Shown here piece after piece: positions 1 to 16,548 of a DNA stretch of 64,000 nt. Source of the stretch: Brachyhypopomus gauderio (lineage: Eukaryota > Chordata > Actinopteri > Gymnotiformes > Hypopomidae); the NCBI RefSeq assembly GCF_052324685.1, contig NC_135218.1, positions 12,128,858 to 12,192,857 on the forward strand, read 5' to 3'. Numbering within the stretch: the first letter of the stretch is position 1; each line of letters starts with the position of its first letter. The notes below the pieces were generated by a model. It searched no databases. It saw only the letters and a program-made list of their open reading frames with translations, and was not told where the DNA came from. The position numbers and the translations under genes were made by a program.

Positions 1-1471
1 GCCGCCAGTCTCCTTTGCTTTTTCCTTCGTTCGTGGTCATGTCTCGTGGTAAGTGTTTGTCTGCGTGGTGTTTTGTTTGTTGTTGAAGAGCCCCGCCGTG
101 CTGAAACGTTGTGTGTGTGTGCAGCACGGCGGTGACCAGGGCAATCGACCCCGGTCGGGCTCTTCGTGTTGTGTGGTCACTTGTGTGTGCATGTGTGTGT
201 CAGTGAACGGATGTATGGAACGTTGTGCGTCGCTCGCTTGTGTTAATTGTTGAATGTGTTGTGTGTGACGCTGTCGCCGCTCGTCACGGTCGCCTCGCTC
301 CCCCGTGTGTCTAGTGTTTTATGTGGGGAGCGACTGCGAACTTGAGCGGCGCGTCACCACTGTTTGTGTAGAGCGCGCATGTGTGTGTCCTGTCCGTTTG
401 CCGTTTTCCACCGTGCTTTTGTCTAGTCTTTGTGTGTTTTTGTCCTAGCGTGCTTGTGAACTGTTGTGTGTAATTCCACACATGCTCCTCCCCCTTGAGT
501 GTGTGTGTGGGGGTGGACCAGTGATGGTCCCGTGCCACGGGGAGTGGCACGGAGGGCGTCGCTCCTAAGGGAGGCCCTGACCAGGAACGTGGGGGGTTCT
601 CCTGAGCAGGTGGAACTCCCCTGCTAAGACGGAGACCCCTCCCCCATTGTAAGGGGGATCAGGGCAGTGCGCGTCTGTGTTTTGTGTTGGTGTGTGTGGG
701 TGTGTGTGCATTTTGTGTTTTATGTGCAGGTGCTTCTCCCTGGCGGTGGATCGTGGCAGTCCTGGACCTTGTGGGGGTCTCCAGCTGGCAGGAGCCCCCT
801 TATGTTGTAGGGTGACCGGAGCCCGGTCGGAAAGAGCCCCTCCCTAGAGGGCTGGGGCCCCCGGATGTTTGGGGACGATAGGGCTCTGGTCCGAAGAGCT
901 CCTGCTGAGGATGGAGATCCTCCCTCCTGCTCGGGGTGACCAGGAGGCCCTTGGGGGCTGTTCCCCAGCCCGCGATAAGGGTGCTCGGGGCCTCGGTCTC
1001 TGGCGCTCCTGGGTTTGGTGGAGGAGTCCACCTCGTAAAGTCAGGCTCCGGCTGGGGCTGACTCCCCAGGAGGCTGGGGTGGCCCCTAGCAGAAGGCAGG
1101 GGCCAGCTCCGGGAGGAGGTAGGTCCAGGAGGTGACTTAGCCACGCCCCAGGGAGGTAACCTGCACACATACACCCCGGACGGACACGGAGCCGTGGCCC
1201 GCCGTCCTCGCACCTGTGGGGCTATGCGGCTTGAGGCCGGTTAGGGCGTGAGGGCCCTGTGACCGACCGGGGCGTGGTTTTGTCTTGTTGACGGCCCAGT
1301 CGGTCCAGGGTCCCGCCCAGGTAGGCGAGCTAACCTGTTTGTGTTTTGTGTTTCAGCTCCGGGACTACAGGGGGTGTGTCCCTTGTCCCTGCCTGCCTGC
1401 CCCTTTGTTTTGTGTGCTGCTGCTGTAGGCCGCACAGCCGGTGGAGGGGAGTGCGGCTTGGAGGGGGGATC
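1..1471 (+). mobile_element. 3' internal region of an LTR retrotransposon, cut by the window edge
   Basis: This stretch is GC-rich and built of short imperfect motifs (GT-rich runs up to about 720, then repeated blocks such as GGAGATCCTCC and GGGGTGACCAGGAGG). It ends in a purine tract (GGAGGGGGGAT, about 1460-1470) directly before an LTR-like sequence beginning TGTCACGG at 1472. A polypurine tract next to a TG...CA repeat is the normal 3' end of an LTR retrotransposon, so this is read as its internal region. No gag or pol reading frame is recognisable; frames of up to 137 codons on the minus strand are proline-rich low-complexity translations. The 5' part lies outside the window. Confidence 0.5.
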
Positions 1472-1767
1472 TGTCACGGTACGGCGGCCCCCTACTGGTC
1501 GCCCCCGTCTACAGCAGCAGCTCGTCCTGTGGGTGTAGCGTTGTGTTCGTCCCTCAGGTGGGCGGAGCCCGCGATCCGTCTCACCTGAGGGTCGTTTGTT
1601 CGTCTATATATGTCTTGTCTTTGTACCAGTTGACTGCTGGTTATTATATCCTTAATTCGGATCAGTTCACGGGTTTTGGTTTGCGCACTTTACATATTAA
1701 ACCATCCTATTTCCCTGAGACTTGGCGTGATCGCTTCCATTTATTTTCGCTCACCCTGCCCGTCACA
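1472..1767 (+). repeat. LTR, family A (3' LTR of the element at the window start)
   Basis: The 296-bp repeat begins TGTCACGGTAC and ends CCCGTCACA. It shares its start, a middle block (CCCTCAGGTGGG, then TGTCT and a GTACC..TTGACTGCTGG segment) and its end (GTGATCGCTTC..CACC..CGTCACA) with the copy at 17988-18243. A purine tract precedes it. The start and end are clear; the family name is unknown. Confidence 0.65.
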
Positions 1768-2022
1768 GTTATAATTGTAGCACGTAAAAAATGTATTGGA
1801 GTAAAAGTATTAAACTGATGGAAATATGTAGTGAAGTAAAAGTGGAAGTAGGTGAAAAAAAATAATACTCCAGTAAAGTACAGATGCAGCATTTTAGTAC
1901 TTAAGTACAGTAGTGAAGTAGTTCTACTTCGTTACTATACAACTCTGGTCATAGTTTAGTTATATAGCTATAGTTAGCTATAGTCCTTTTCAATAACTTT
2001 AACATGGGTTAAATATGAATAG

Positions 2023-2066
2023 GGGAGTATAAGAAGTGTTTCAAATAGAACATAGCTCACAGGTTG
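2023..2066 (+). repeat. Dispersed direct repeat, copy 1
   Basis: The segment starting GGGAGTATAAGAAGTG matches 6071-6112 almost base for base for about 40 bp (through AAATAGAACATAGCT and, with differences, CAGGTTG). The two copies are 4 kb apart in the same orientation. It may be the end of an uncharacterised interspersed element. Confidence 0.6.
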
Positions 2067-2880
2067 TCACCAGCTACTACTATGTATGCCCAACATGTTA
2101 AATGTATGCTCATTTAACTTTAATACCACAGTAATGACAGTTTAATACCCGAACCCCCATACACTCTTTGTGTCATTTTCCCCAGCTCAAATAAACACTA
2201 ATCCTATGATGACTGAGAAAGTTTAATACCACTTTCCGGGTCCCTTCCTCTTTCTGGCCATTCTGTGGAGCTCTGGGTGTATTAGCGTAGCAACGTCTTT
2301 AGCAGCACACCATCACCATTCCTGTGGGAAACCTCACACATAGAATTAACTTTCATAAGTCCAACATTGCTAAATACACCATGATTACAGAAAGGAGAGA
2401 TACAAAAGGATGTAAATTTAGAGTTCTGCTGTAGCTTGGTCAATTCACAACACACATTCTGTCTTCATGAAATATAGTTTAAATGTACTCAAGATCTCTT
2501 ATAGCCCTGCCCCAGGTCCCAGTATGTGATGAGGCTTTATTTGTAGCCATGGTGCAGACATGCTTTATTGTGGGTGTTCTGCTCTCTCTCCATGTCTCGT
2601 CTCCTCTCTTCCCATCTTTGTGTATGGCCAATAGATCTTGGAAAAACACAATGAGGGGAAAACCTCTCCACTGGTAATCAATCACTGCAACAACCACATC
2701 TGCATATTCATGAAGCAATGTGAACGTATAGGCAATGAAACAATCTGTTGGCTAGCAACATGTATGACTTACAGCTTTCATTGTGCCTGCTTTAATCCTT
2801 ATGAATATTTCATTTTTGAAATAGTCTGAAATATTCATAAAGTGTAATGCTTTCTTTATTAATATTTGTATCTATTAGAG

Positions 2881-2882
<2 letters not shown>

Positions 2883-2914
<32 letters not shown>
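2883..2914 (+). repeat. (GT)n microsatellite
   Basis: An uninterrupted GT dinucleotide run of about 16 units. Confidence 0.95.
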
Positions 2915-2918
<4 letters not shown>

Positions 2919-3039
2919 AATTAATATATGAGAGGTCACAAATGAGACACCAAAAGTGACTGTAAGAGTGACAGGTTGGTAAAGACACTCAGTATGAAAA
3001 GGCAAGACTGAGTCTGAAAGTTCAAAACACAGCAAAGGT

Positions 3040-3046
3040 TTCTCTC

Positions 3047-3131
<85 letters not shown>
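3040..3131 (+). repeat. (TC)n microsatellite
   Basis: About 92 bp of TC dinucleotides with one CCC interruption near 3057, in non-coding DNA. Confidence 0.95.
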
Positions 3132-3135
<4 letters not shown>

Positions 3136-5491
3136 GCTCTCAGGGTTGCAAAGCTTCCGAAAGCCTCTATTGTTTCACAACATATATATGTTATCCTCCT
3201 GACTATAGGTTAGGTGACTACCCTATTTCTACCTAGGCAATAAGCTCTGCTAAATCACTACTTTTTTTACTCATGTATTTATCATACACATCTTTAGCAC
3301 TTTGGTTAAAAGGAGTTAATTTACTGATGCTAATAGCTCAGCTGCGGTGTCTTCACTACCAGACAGTGTCCTTTAGAAACTGTTAGACTATCTTGGCTCT
3401 TAGATTGCTCCGCCTTCCTCTGTGGAAAGCAAGGCCAGTGTGAAGAGTGTCTTCATGCTAAATATAGACCTCTACCATGGGGTCTGCTCTTTGAAGAGCC
3501 ACATTACTTGGAACTGGCTGTGAAGAAACTACTCCAGGAAGTAACTCCTGCACTGGTGCTTGGAGCACAGAGAAAAGCTGAGTCTGAATATTTGGGCCAA
3601 TCAGGGTTTGCAGCACCCTTCGCATCACTGCCATTCTTCGTTTTCACCTCTCCTCCACGCAGGGTGGAGGGGGAGAGAGAGGCGTGAAGAGGGAGCCAGA
3701 AAAAGAGTGGTTAATTATGCAGCGAGGAGCATCGGCCTTCCACACTTCAGCTGCCGAACGTCAGCCCCAGAGCTCCTTGGGGAGATACCAGCCTGCACCT
3801 CCTGCAAATGTGAGCCACAGAACAGTCTAGGGAATACAGACAGAGCCCTCTCTAAACACAAACACGGGTGAGCTCGTCTTAGAACGACGTCAGAACGTAA
3901 CACGTCTGCTGAGAGATAAAGAAGAATGTTTGTGTCTACAGCATGATAGGTTTGTGTGTCATTGAAATAGCACCTGCTAATCTCTCCCACTGAAAAACAA
4001 GCCTCAGTCTTAGAAAAACTAGCCTTGGTCTGTATCTCTGCTAAAAATACTGACTGTATACAGTAAGAGAGATCAGTTGGTTCCTCCAATATTAGACTAA
4101 GGAGATATGCATGGATAAATATCAGCCTTTTTGTAGACATGTGGGTGTTTGTGTTGATTCCATGCCAGATCACACTAACTTTCTACTCTAATAAAAATAG
4201 GCTTGAAAGCAAAAAGGCTTTTCACAAAACCTGTGCTGATTATGATTATGCGAGTATAGACACTAATTTCTAAACATTTTTATTGTCAGTCCAGCATTTC
4301 ACAGATCATTTGACACTGTCCAAATACTGACTGCATTCTGCTTTGGAAAATATATTAGCTGCCTTCCCTAATAAAAAATAAATCACCTGGCATGTGTGCA
4401 GGTGGGTGCCCAAATGAAATTATCTTTGATTGGGTCCTGGCACAGGAAGGAGAGCGGGAGTGGGAGAGGGGGAGGGAGAATAAGAGAGAAGGACTGAAGG
4501 AGAGAAAGAATAAGAGTGATGCATGGTGCTGATTGGTGTTTTAAGGGAATAGCTTGCTCAGTCAACAAAGAGCAACCAGTAATTAAATTGTGGGGAAAAT
4601 GGACAAGTGTGTGTGAGTATAACTTTGTGTTTTATTGTGACGTTCTTTGTGCTCTCTCTGAAGAGGAAGGACCTCTATAGTCTGATTGTCACTAAATGTT
4701 TCAAGCAGCAATGTAAGAGTAGAACAGCGGGAGGAGGGGAGGAGAACAGATGGACCCTGTTCCAGTAAAAAGTCTGCTGGCTTGTGCAACAGCTTATGAA
4801 CATAGGCTTAGCTGGAGCGCGATACCACAATTTGAAACAGACTAGAGCAGACCACAGTATCTAAAAAAAAAACAAAACAAAAGCAAAGTAAACATAGAGA
4901 AAACAGACATGACACAGCTTGCACAGTGCAGGTGTGTCTTACTCAATTTAGTCAGTCTGCAGTTATGTGTGAAAAGCTTGATGATGCACAGCAGGAAGCA
5001 TTAGAGAGACCTGCACCTTCTGTCCTTTGTCGACAGCTAAACAAAGTATTTTGTACCGAAGTAGCAAGAAACCTATAATATCAGAAAGAAAAATGTATTT
5101 AGGGTTTTTAATGCATATTCTCCATTTTGAGTTCATTTGAACCAGGCTCGTTACTTTTTCCTGACGGCATCTTGGCAGTATCCTTAAAAACCATGAATCC
5201 AGTTTCTCAAACGCCATTTCCTCAGTACAATAAAGCTCAACAGCTCCTCCAGTGGAGCAGTGCTGTATGACTTCAGGTTGATGATATGTGTTCCACATGA
5301 GGTTTAAAACAACAGAAGCCATACATTTACAGAGGTACGAAGGGAAGAAAATGACAATAAACACATTAACACCTTACATTTTGATTTAAGAGGAAATAGA
5401 TTGCAAGAAAGGGGGTTGCACAATACATTTTGTTTAGAAGAGCTGGGTATGTTATTATGATGTGATGAAGGTCTGGTAGCATGCATGATTC

Positions 5492-5670
5492 TGTGGTCTT
5501 AATAAGGAATGAGGTAAAGCAGTCATGTGGTCTTAATAAGAAATGAGGTAAAGCAGTCATGTGGTCTTAATAAGGAGTGAGGTAAAGCAGTAATGTGGTC
5601 TTAATAATGAATGTGGTAAAGCTGTCTTGTGGTCTTAATAAGGAATGGGGTAAAGCAGTTATATGGTCTA
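5492..5670 (+). repeat. 34-bp minisatellite, five copies plus a partial
   Basis: Units start with TGTGGTCTTAATAAG at 5492, 5526, 5560, 5594 and 5628, exactly 34 bp apart, with a degenerate sixth start at 5662. Each unit contains GAGGTAAAGCAGT or a one- to two-base variant. The short reading frames across it on the minus strand follow the repeat and are not genes. Confidence 0.9.
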
Positions 5671-6070
5671 CCCTACATATTTTGAATGCAAAGTTACATA
5701 AATCTGATTAACCAAACAAAACACCTCTATATGTGTTTAATTGTGAGTGTGCGTATATGGCAGGACTGCATGCATAATTAATGACAGTTAAGATTTACTG
5801 AAGCTGACAACTGTTTAAGGTGCCAGTAAATGCACTACAGAAAATGGGTTGTGCATCAATACAAACATTAAAATATGACAATTATATTACATATGCCTTT
5901 TCTTCAAAGTTCTTTATTACCATCACTTCAATATAATTTTCTATGAGCATGTTTTAATGGATCCATATCCTAGGTGTTTCACTGATTAAATAAAGGACTT
6001 CAAGGCTTACAAACATTTATTGTAGATGTTAAATAATAATTCTCAACACAAGAGCATTGAACCTGAATAT

Positions 6071-6112
6071 GGGAGTATAAGAAGTGTTTCAAATAGAACA
6101 TAGCTTGCAGGT
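6071..6112 (+). repeat. Dispersed direct repeat, copy 2
   Basis: Near-identical to 2023-2066 over about 40 bp; see that entry. Sequence similarity fades quickly on both sides. Confidence 0.6.
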
Positions 6113-8289
6113 TGCTTGAAGACTGACCTCATGACAACAAGCTGTATAATAAATGTGATATTTAAGAAGCTGTTTAGATATTAACATGCATGAAATGCCA
6201 TTTGTACTACAAAAAAACTTATTTTTTGCACTAGTAAGTTGTTTATTTCCATTAGTGCGTCCTTTTTGCCCCCACAAAATTAACTCTGGCTGCTTTTAAA
6301 TGGGATTAAAGCAACTAGCAGTCAGAATGGTTTTCAACAATGGTGTGATTTAGATTCATGCCCAGAAGGGGGCAATGGTGCATAACTCAACACCAGAGAG
6401 CACTGAATTCCTCCTTATCAGAAATGATCTTTTAATAATGTTTCCTTCCCTTAAGACCTTACACTGATGTAATGGGGTTTAAATAAGGTCTCAGTCAGCC
6501 ATTCTATTATGCAAGGCTGAATGTCTTGAGTTGAATGTCCTGAGCTTATTGCCGTCTACGTTTCTGTAATGAAAGACCATCTAAACCTATTGACATACAC
6601 AATTAATGTATGATAAATTGCATGAGAAAGACAAGACAAAAATGATGCCCAAGTACTATTTAACAAATGGGTCAATCACTGGGATATAAAACACAAATTC
6701 AGTTGTCCCATATATAACGAGTGCAGTGTAGAATGAAGACACAGTCAGTTCGCATGGCTGTTTGCACAGTGTACATTTAAAAGTTTTGATTTGCTAGAGG
6801 AGCATGTCTGGGTTTATTTCTTTCCTCTTCCAAGTCAACATCCATATAATCACCTAGAAATCAACTAATCCTAAAAATGCTTAAGAGATTAAAACAATTT
6901 CTGATAGACTTCTGAATTTGTGCTTTCAAAGCCTTTTACTTATAAACTCCTGTACTCCAGTAAGTACACATATGGATATACAAGCCGTGCTCACTTATCT
7001 ATCAGTGCACAATATCAATATCAAAGAATACACAAAGATGAGACAACTGCAGTTTCACACTCTCATTTAGATGCTTGAAGCCGGACCTGGCTAAGGAAGG
7101 GTGGTGAAGAGGGTTGGAGAATTAAAGATGTTTGCTGCTTTCTACAATCAGGACGCAGTCAAGCTATCAGAAAAGAAGACAGGATGGGAAAATCTGGTTA
7201 CTAAACCAGAAACATTGGCCTTTAATGGAGCACGCTAAATGTCACCGGTACAGGGATCAGGAGCAGAACATTTGGGTTTGGTAAGTAGGAAGTAAAGGGT
7301 TGTGGTGAATAACAGAAAGAACCTAAACACAGTGAAGTGCAGTTGTGCAGTCTGCTGCACTACTGTTGCCCTATGAAACCTCATTAGAATACACAGCAAT
7401 ATGAATACGCATAAGACACCATGTTAAAAATTTAAACCTTTTCTGTTAATCTTTCCCCATGAGGCTCATTGGTGTGCTCTGGTGGGTGTCTGATATGTCA
7501 TCTTTAGTATTAGTCCTGCATTTCATATATATTGCGGTTTGTACTTGTATTCTTTTGCGATGCATCATGGTCCTGGATGAGTATTCCACTGTTTACTTGA
7601 ATGCAGATGGAATGAACCCTGAAACGTTTGTAGAGAGCTGAGATGCAGAAGCACCATGCCTCTTTTGTATGGAGGAATGTTATCTCAGAGTTAGAGCACT
7701 AACTGATGATCTGATCGTTAAAGTGTTAATTTCAGGCGCACCGCTGACACGTTTCTATGAGCAATGATATCACAGAAACAGACATTAACATTTATATATT
7801 TTTTCACACCCTTAACATAGAAGTTTTTCATTAAAAAGTAAAAGCATTTGATTCTATCTATCATTCTATCTATCTATTATTCTTTTTAATTCTATCAGCA
7901 CTGCAAAATCTTTAGGACTTTTGTTATGAAACAGCTGTATTGACATAACCCATTAGTCCGTTTTCATCTCTATATATTCACATCTGTTTTCCATCATAAT
8001 GTCCACTGTTGGACAAAATGTGGTTCACTTACACTTAACAAAGTTTGTAAATTTTAGTCCAAGTAGTAATTTTAAATGTGTACCAGATTCTTAAATATAT
8101 TTCTGACTTGATTTTGGTTTACATCAAAAAAAGAGTTATACTGTCAGTATACCTCAGGTTTATGTTTTTCTATACATTGATACATTGTTATACAAATTAC
8201 AGCTTTTCTAAATGAAATGAAAGCTTAAATCCACCTCCTTCTTTCTCTCTCTCATTCTCTCTGTCTCTCATTCTCCCCCCTTCTCTCTC

Positions 8290-8347
8290 TCCCACACAGA
8301 CACACACATGCACGCACACACGCACACTCGCACACACACACACACGC

Positions 8348-8405
<58 letters not shown>
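8290..8405 (+). repeat. (CA)n microsatellite with GCA interruptions
   Basis: A CA dinucleotide tract with CGCA and TGCA interruptions in its first half and a pure run in its second half. It sits about 120 bp upstream of the synpr start codon. Confidence 0.95.
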
Positions 8406-8407
<2 letters not shown>

Positions 8408-8527
8408 CCCTGGTTCCTATGTAGAAGCATCTGGGTAGTGATTTCTCAGTCACCATCAGAGGTTTTGGGCAGGAGCAGAGCTGTCACTATATTAAGAGAT
8501 ATACAAACTGATGATCTGTCCTCATCA

Positions 8528-11807
<3,280 letters not shown>

Positions 11808-13578
11808 TAGCAGGTTATGCAGAATGATTACACTGTACAATCTTCAGTGTAAGTAGGAAAAACTGAAAGAATGGAAAGAGATGAAAATGTATAGGATTAG
11901 AAGCATTTAGAGGCATTAGCCCTATGGGATACAGAAAAAGTCTAAATGGGTATATATGGTCTATATATATATAACTGATCTTAAACACTGAGGAGTTTAG
12001 TTGACCTCTGGCCAGTTTATGCTGGTAATTTTATATTTTTGTTTAATCTAAAGATTTATTATGGTGTAAATATAAGGGCCTGTAACTTGTGTATGTGTTT
12101 ACTTTAAATGCTGATAAAATATTTGTACACATGCTAATTTTAATGTTAGTCTATGTTCTATAACAGAGTATGATTTTTTGACACTATACAAAATATATTT
12201 GTTATTTTTGTCAAATACATTAAGTGTAAACAAGGTAAACAAGTAAACCTGACCACTGTTTGTAATCATTTATGTACTTTATTGATTTTATTCCTTGGTA
12301 TCCTATTCACAAATGTAAGAAGTAACATATTTAATTCAGATTTATCTTTGCATGTAATCCATAGTATTACTTTTAACTCTCTTGTGACAAATTAGGACTA
12401 TGATATACATCTCTGCAATGGTTGTGATGATGACTGAGTTTCACGAATAACCGTTGTGCCAAAACAGCAATCTGAGGTTAAAAGATGTCTGGAGATGTTA
12501 ATGTTAAATGTTAAATATCTGAGCAGAGAGCTGTACTATTAATGATTCAGTCTAGTCACAGTGCATGTGCAGTGCATGAAGTGTGGTGATGTAGAAAATC
12601 ATTTTGATGTAGAGTCAAAACAAGTGATGCAATCATATTGAAACTTTGTACACTGGCCTTGTTGTCTCAATAAGGAATAAACCATTATGAATTCCAGCAA
12701 ATGACTATAACTGTCCCAAGCACAAGCCAGACTATGATTCACTATGTGTCTTTGTTCAATTGTGGTTGAAGCCTTCTTTAATCTACAGGTAGCAGCATTT
12801 CCAAAATGTCCACTTATATCCACAGATCTAAGCTCAGTTTATATTTAGAGTCATGCTTCAGTCTGTACAAGCTGGAATAAAAAAAAAATTCCTGAAATGG
12901 TATTTATACCATTGCAGACTTAACTCAGATTCTGGAATATCTTAAGTATTCTAGCATCTGGTTTTACATCACTGAAGCAAAAAGGACATACCACAACCAC
13001 CATATGGGAGAACATACCCATCTGGAGACCATACCCATCGCCCTTTATGTAGTTCTATTCCGGCTGTTATGAAGTCATGTGTTGTGAGAGAGAATCCAAA
13101 GCAGTAGTGTTCAAATTGCATGGCTCAGGTACTTGATCTTCACTGTGTTTCTCAGCATTATTTCTGCTTTTGACCTGTATATGTTCATTACAGTAGCCCT
13201 CATAAAAAACAAAATGGTTTCTGCTCGTGCTCAAGACAAAAGGATAGAGAAGATATTCGTTTTCCTCATTAAGCCTTGCTAATGAGGGGGAATAAGTGTG
13301 TAATTAAGACCTCTGGGCCTGTCAGAGTTCTGGCCTGACTTCATGCTCTGCTTGGCCTACTGCAGGGAAGCTAACTGCCTGCAGGTGCGCAGGCTCTGAA
13401 ATTGCAGCTTTAGGTGGCTACAGCACTATAACTGATGGCATTTGGCTTATAGCAGGAAATAAAAGGTTACAACTTAAGAACTGTCTGCAGCTGTAAGTAG
13501 GGTTCAATTACATATCCTGGAGGGAGAGGGGGAGAGAGAGTGGAGAGAGAGAGAGAGAGAAGGAGAAGGAGGGAGAGA

Positions 13579-13611
<33 letters not shown>

Positions 13612-14370
13612 AGGAGGGAGAGAGAGAGAGAGAGAGAGGAGGAGAAAAGAAAACCTGAAGGGCAATAATTGTAGTGTTTTAATATAATGAGCATTGTGGG
13701 TTTTTCTTTTTTTTGTTTGAGCTTATGTTGATATGAGCAGCATGCTACAGATAGACAATAGCCATATGTCACAAAAACAGCAGTACGGTAGTGAGCAAAT
13801 GTGATTGCTCTGCATGTGGTTAGAAAGGTTTTGTCAATAATAATCTTAGCCAAGATTTCATCTTATTATGAGTTCTTCATTTTCATTTTGAGAAATGAAA
13901 AAATATCATTAAATGCATTAAACTAATTCTGCAAATTACACAATTGGCAGTTAATTCCATCCAGGCAGAATTACCCAATCATGTAGTGATGTTTGAGTCT
14001 GGTTTTAAATCAAACTATAGAAAAATTATCACAAAATCTTAATCCTAATCCTAATTCCAGAAAATGATAAGACACCATGTTTTTAGTTATGAGCTGGTAC
14101 ACCTTCGTCATCCTGGGGTCCATCTGTCCCTCCTGGCTCTTTGACAGAGTCTTACACGGAACCCCATGAATCAAAAGGTATAGGATTCAGCTTGTCCAGA
14201 GTTTATATTGTAGTTTGGACCATGTCCATATGCTTAATTAAAAGGCATTAAATTGCTAAAGTAATTGAAATATACTACCTATCTAAAACAGATATAGTCA
14301 TCCAATTAGAAAATAACCTGCATAAAAAATAACACTGACTACAATTTTGTATATAGCTTAATGAGATATA
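11808..14370. other. Intergenic region downstream of synpr
   Basis: The first few hundred bases are probably the synpr 3' UTR. A (GA)n-rich run occupies 13520-13645; the minus-strand frame across it (13467-13853) is just Leu-Ser repeats. Nothing else recognisable was found. Confidence 0.5.
13520..13645 (+). repeat. (GA)n-rich purine tract
   Basis: GAGAGA runs with GGAG interruptions over about 125 bp. Confidence 0.95.
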
Positions 14371-15631
14371 TACAGGGGTTGGACAATGAAACTGAAACAC
14401 CTGTCATTTTAGTGTTGGAGAGTTCATGGCTAAATTGCCTGGTGGCCAATCTTCACTAATTGCACATTGCATAAGTAAGAGGTTCAATTAGGTTCAATTA
14501 GCAGGGTAAGAGCACAGTTTTGCTCAAAATATTGCAATGCATGCAACATTATGGGTGACATACCAGAGTTCAAAAGAGAACAAATTGTTGGTGCACGTCT
14601 TGCTGGCGCATCTGTGACCAAGATAGCAAGTCTTTGTGATGTATCAAGAGCCACAGTATCCAGGGTAATGTGAACATACCACCAAGAAGGACGAACCACA
14701 TCCAACAGGATTAACTGTGGACGCAAGAGGAAGCTGTCTAAAAGGGATGTTCGGGTGCTAACCCGGATTGTGTTAAAAAAAAACATAAAACCACGGCTGC
14801 CCAAATCACGGCAGAATTAAGTGTGCACCTCAACTCTACTGTTTCCACCAAATCTGTCCATTGGGAGCTCCACAGGGTCAATATACACAGCCGGGCTGCT
14901 ATAGCCAAACCATTTGTCATTCGTGCCAATGCCAGATGTCGGTTTCAATGGTCCAAGGAGCGCAAATCTTGGGCTGTGGACAATGTGAAACATGTATTGT
15001 TATCTGATGAGTCCACCGTTACTGTTTTCCCCTCATCCGGGAGAGTTACGGTGTGGAGAAGCCCCAAAGAAGCACCACCCAGACTGTTGTCCAGAGTGAA
15101 GCAGAGGGGTAGATTAGTGATGGTTTGGGCTGCCATATCATGGCATTCCCTTGGCCCAGTACTTGTGCTAGATGGGCGCGTCACTGCCAAGGACTACCGA
15201 ACCATTCTGGAGGATCATGTGCATCCAATGGTTCAAACATTGTATCCTGAAGGTACTGCCATGTATCAGGATGACAATGCACCAATGCGCACAGCAAGAC
15301 TGGTGAAAGATTGATTTGATGAACATGAAAGTGAAGTTGAACATCTCCCATGGCCTGCACAGTCACCAGGTCTAAACATTATTGAGCCACTTTGGGGTGT
15401 TTTGGAGGAGCGAGTCAGGAAACGTTTTCCTCCACCAGCATCATGTAGTGACTGGCCACTGTCCTGCAAGAAGAATGGCTTAAAATCCCTCTGACCACTG
15501 AGCAAGACTTATATATGTCATTCCCAAGATGAATTGACGCTGTACTGGCCACAAAAGGAGGCCCTACACCATACAAATAAATTATTGTGGTCTAAAACCA
15601 GGTGTTTCACTTTCATTGTCCAACCCCTGCA
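14371..15631 (+). mobile_element. Tc1-like DNA transposon, full-length but dead
   Basis: The inverted ends CAGGGGTTGGACAATGAAA (from 14373) and, reversed, CAGGGGTTGGACAATGAAA (ending 15629) match, and the left end follows a TA as expected for Tc1/mariner insertion. The element is about 1.26 kb, the usual size for a fish Tc1-like transposon, and encloses a broken transposase gene. It lies between synpr and the first SLC6 gene. Confidence 0.93.
14551..15495 (+). pseudogene. Broken Tc1-like transposase
   Basis: The reading starts MGDIPEFKREQIVGARLAG with a helix-turn-helix DNA-binding region. It hits a stop just after ATVSRVM, then shifts frame around an A-rich tract near 14773. The catalytic part follows in another frame (14823-15314) with LLSDES and YQDDNAP, the first two Asp blocks. 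A TGA at 15312-15314 sits where tryptophan is usual; the frame then continues through FDEHESEVEHLPWPAQSPG to NIIEPLW, the third catalytic acidic block. With at least two stops and one frameshift it cannot make transposase. Confidence 0.93.
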
Positions 15632-15649
15632 TATGTCATGTATATATAC

Positions 15650-16213
<564 letters not shown>

Positions 16214-16548
16214 GCCCCAAACAGAAGACATCCCACATGCACAATGCAAATCCTCATTTTGTCTGTCCTTTGCTGAACTATTTTGGGAACCTAGAAGCAA
16301 AAAAGCTGGACTTGCTTGAGCAACCTAGTGATCATGAAGTCTTATCTAGTGGGGAACAGCCAGCAGTTTATAGGGGCTGCTGCCCTCTGTTGTTTGCAAG
16401 TGTTCTTTCAGCCTAAATGGACTCTTGTTTACTTCAGAATCATGAAAACATTTCCAAAACCATATGCACCCAGTAGCTCACAATGCATGCAGCTCACACT
16501 GAAGACCATGGAGTTCGGTAATAGTATGTTTCCTAGGAAGCATGTAAT

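Larger units (their letters stand above)
1768..8527. other. Intergenic region upstream of synpr
   Basis: No gene was recognised in this 6.8 kb AT-rich stretch. It holds a (GT)n run at 2883-2914, a long (TC)n run at 3040-3131, the 34-bp minisatellite at 5492-5670, a short TCTA run near 7855-7880 and a CA-rich run at 8290-8405. The minus-strand frame at 3715-4173 (152 codons) resembles nothing known and is taken as chance. Alternative upstream first exons of synpr could lie here, but none was identified. Confidence 0.5.

Noticed and set aside
800..1213. Minus-strand 137-codon proline-rich frame (and overlapping frames at 720-1170)
   Set aside because: GC-rich repetitive DNA keeps several frames open at once; translations are low complexity and belong to the LTR element interior.
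3715..4173. Minus-strand 152-codon frame upstream of synpr
   Set aside because: No recognisable domain, no supporting splice context and no composition typical of a real exon; length is within chance for this region.
5492..5670. CRISPR-like array
   Set aside because: Units are contiguous with no unique spacers; this is an ordinary minisatellite in a vertebrate genome. The same applies to 19227-19610.
13467..13853. Minus-strand 128-codon frame
   Set aside because: Its centre is a Ser-Leu run from the GA microsatellite; no similarity beyond that.
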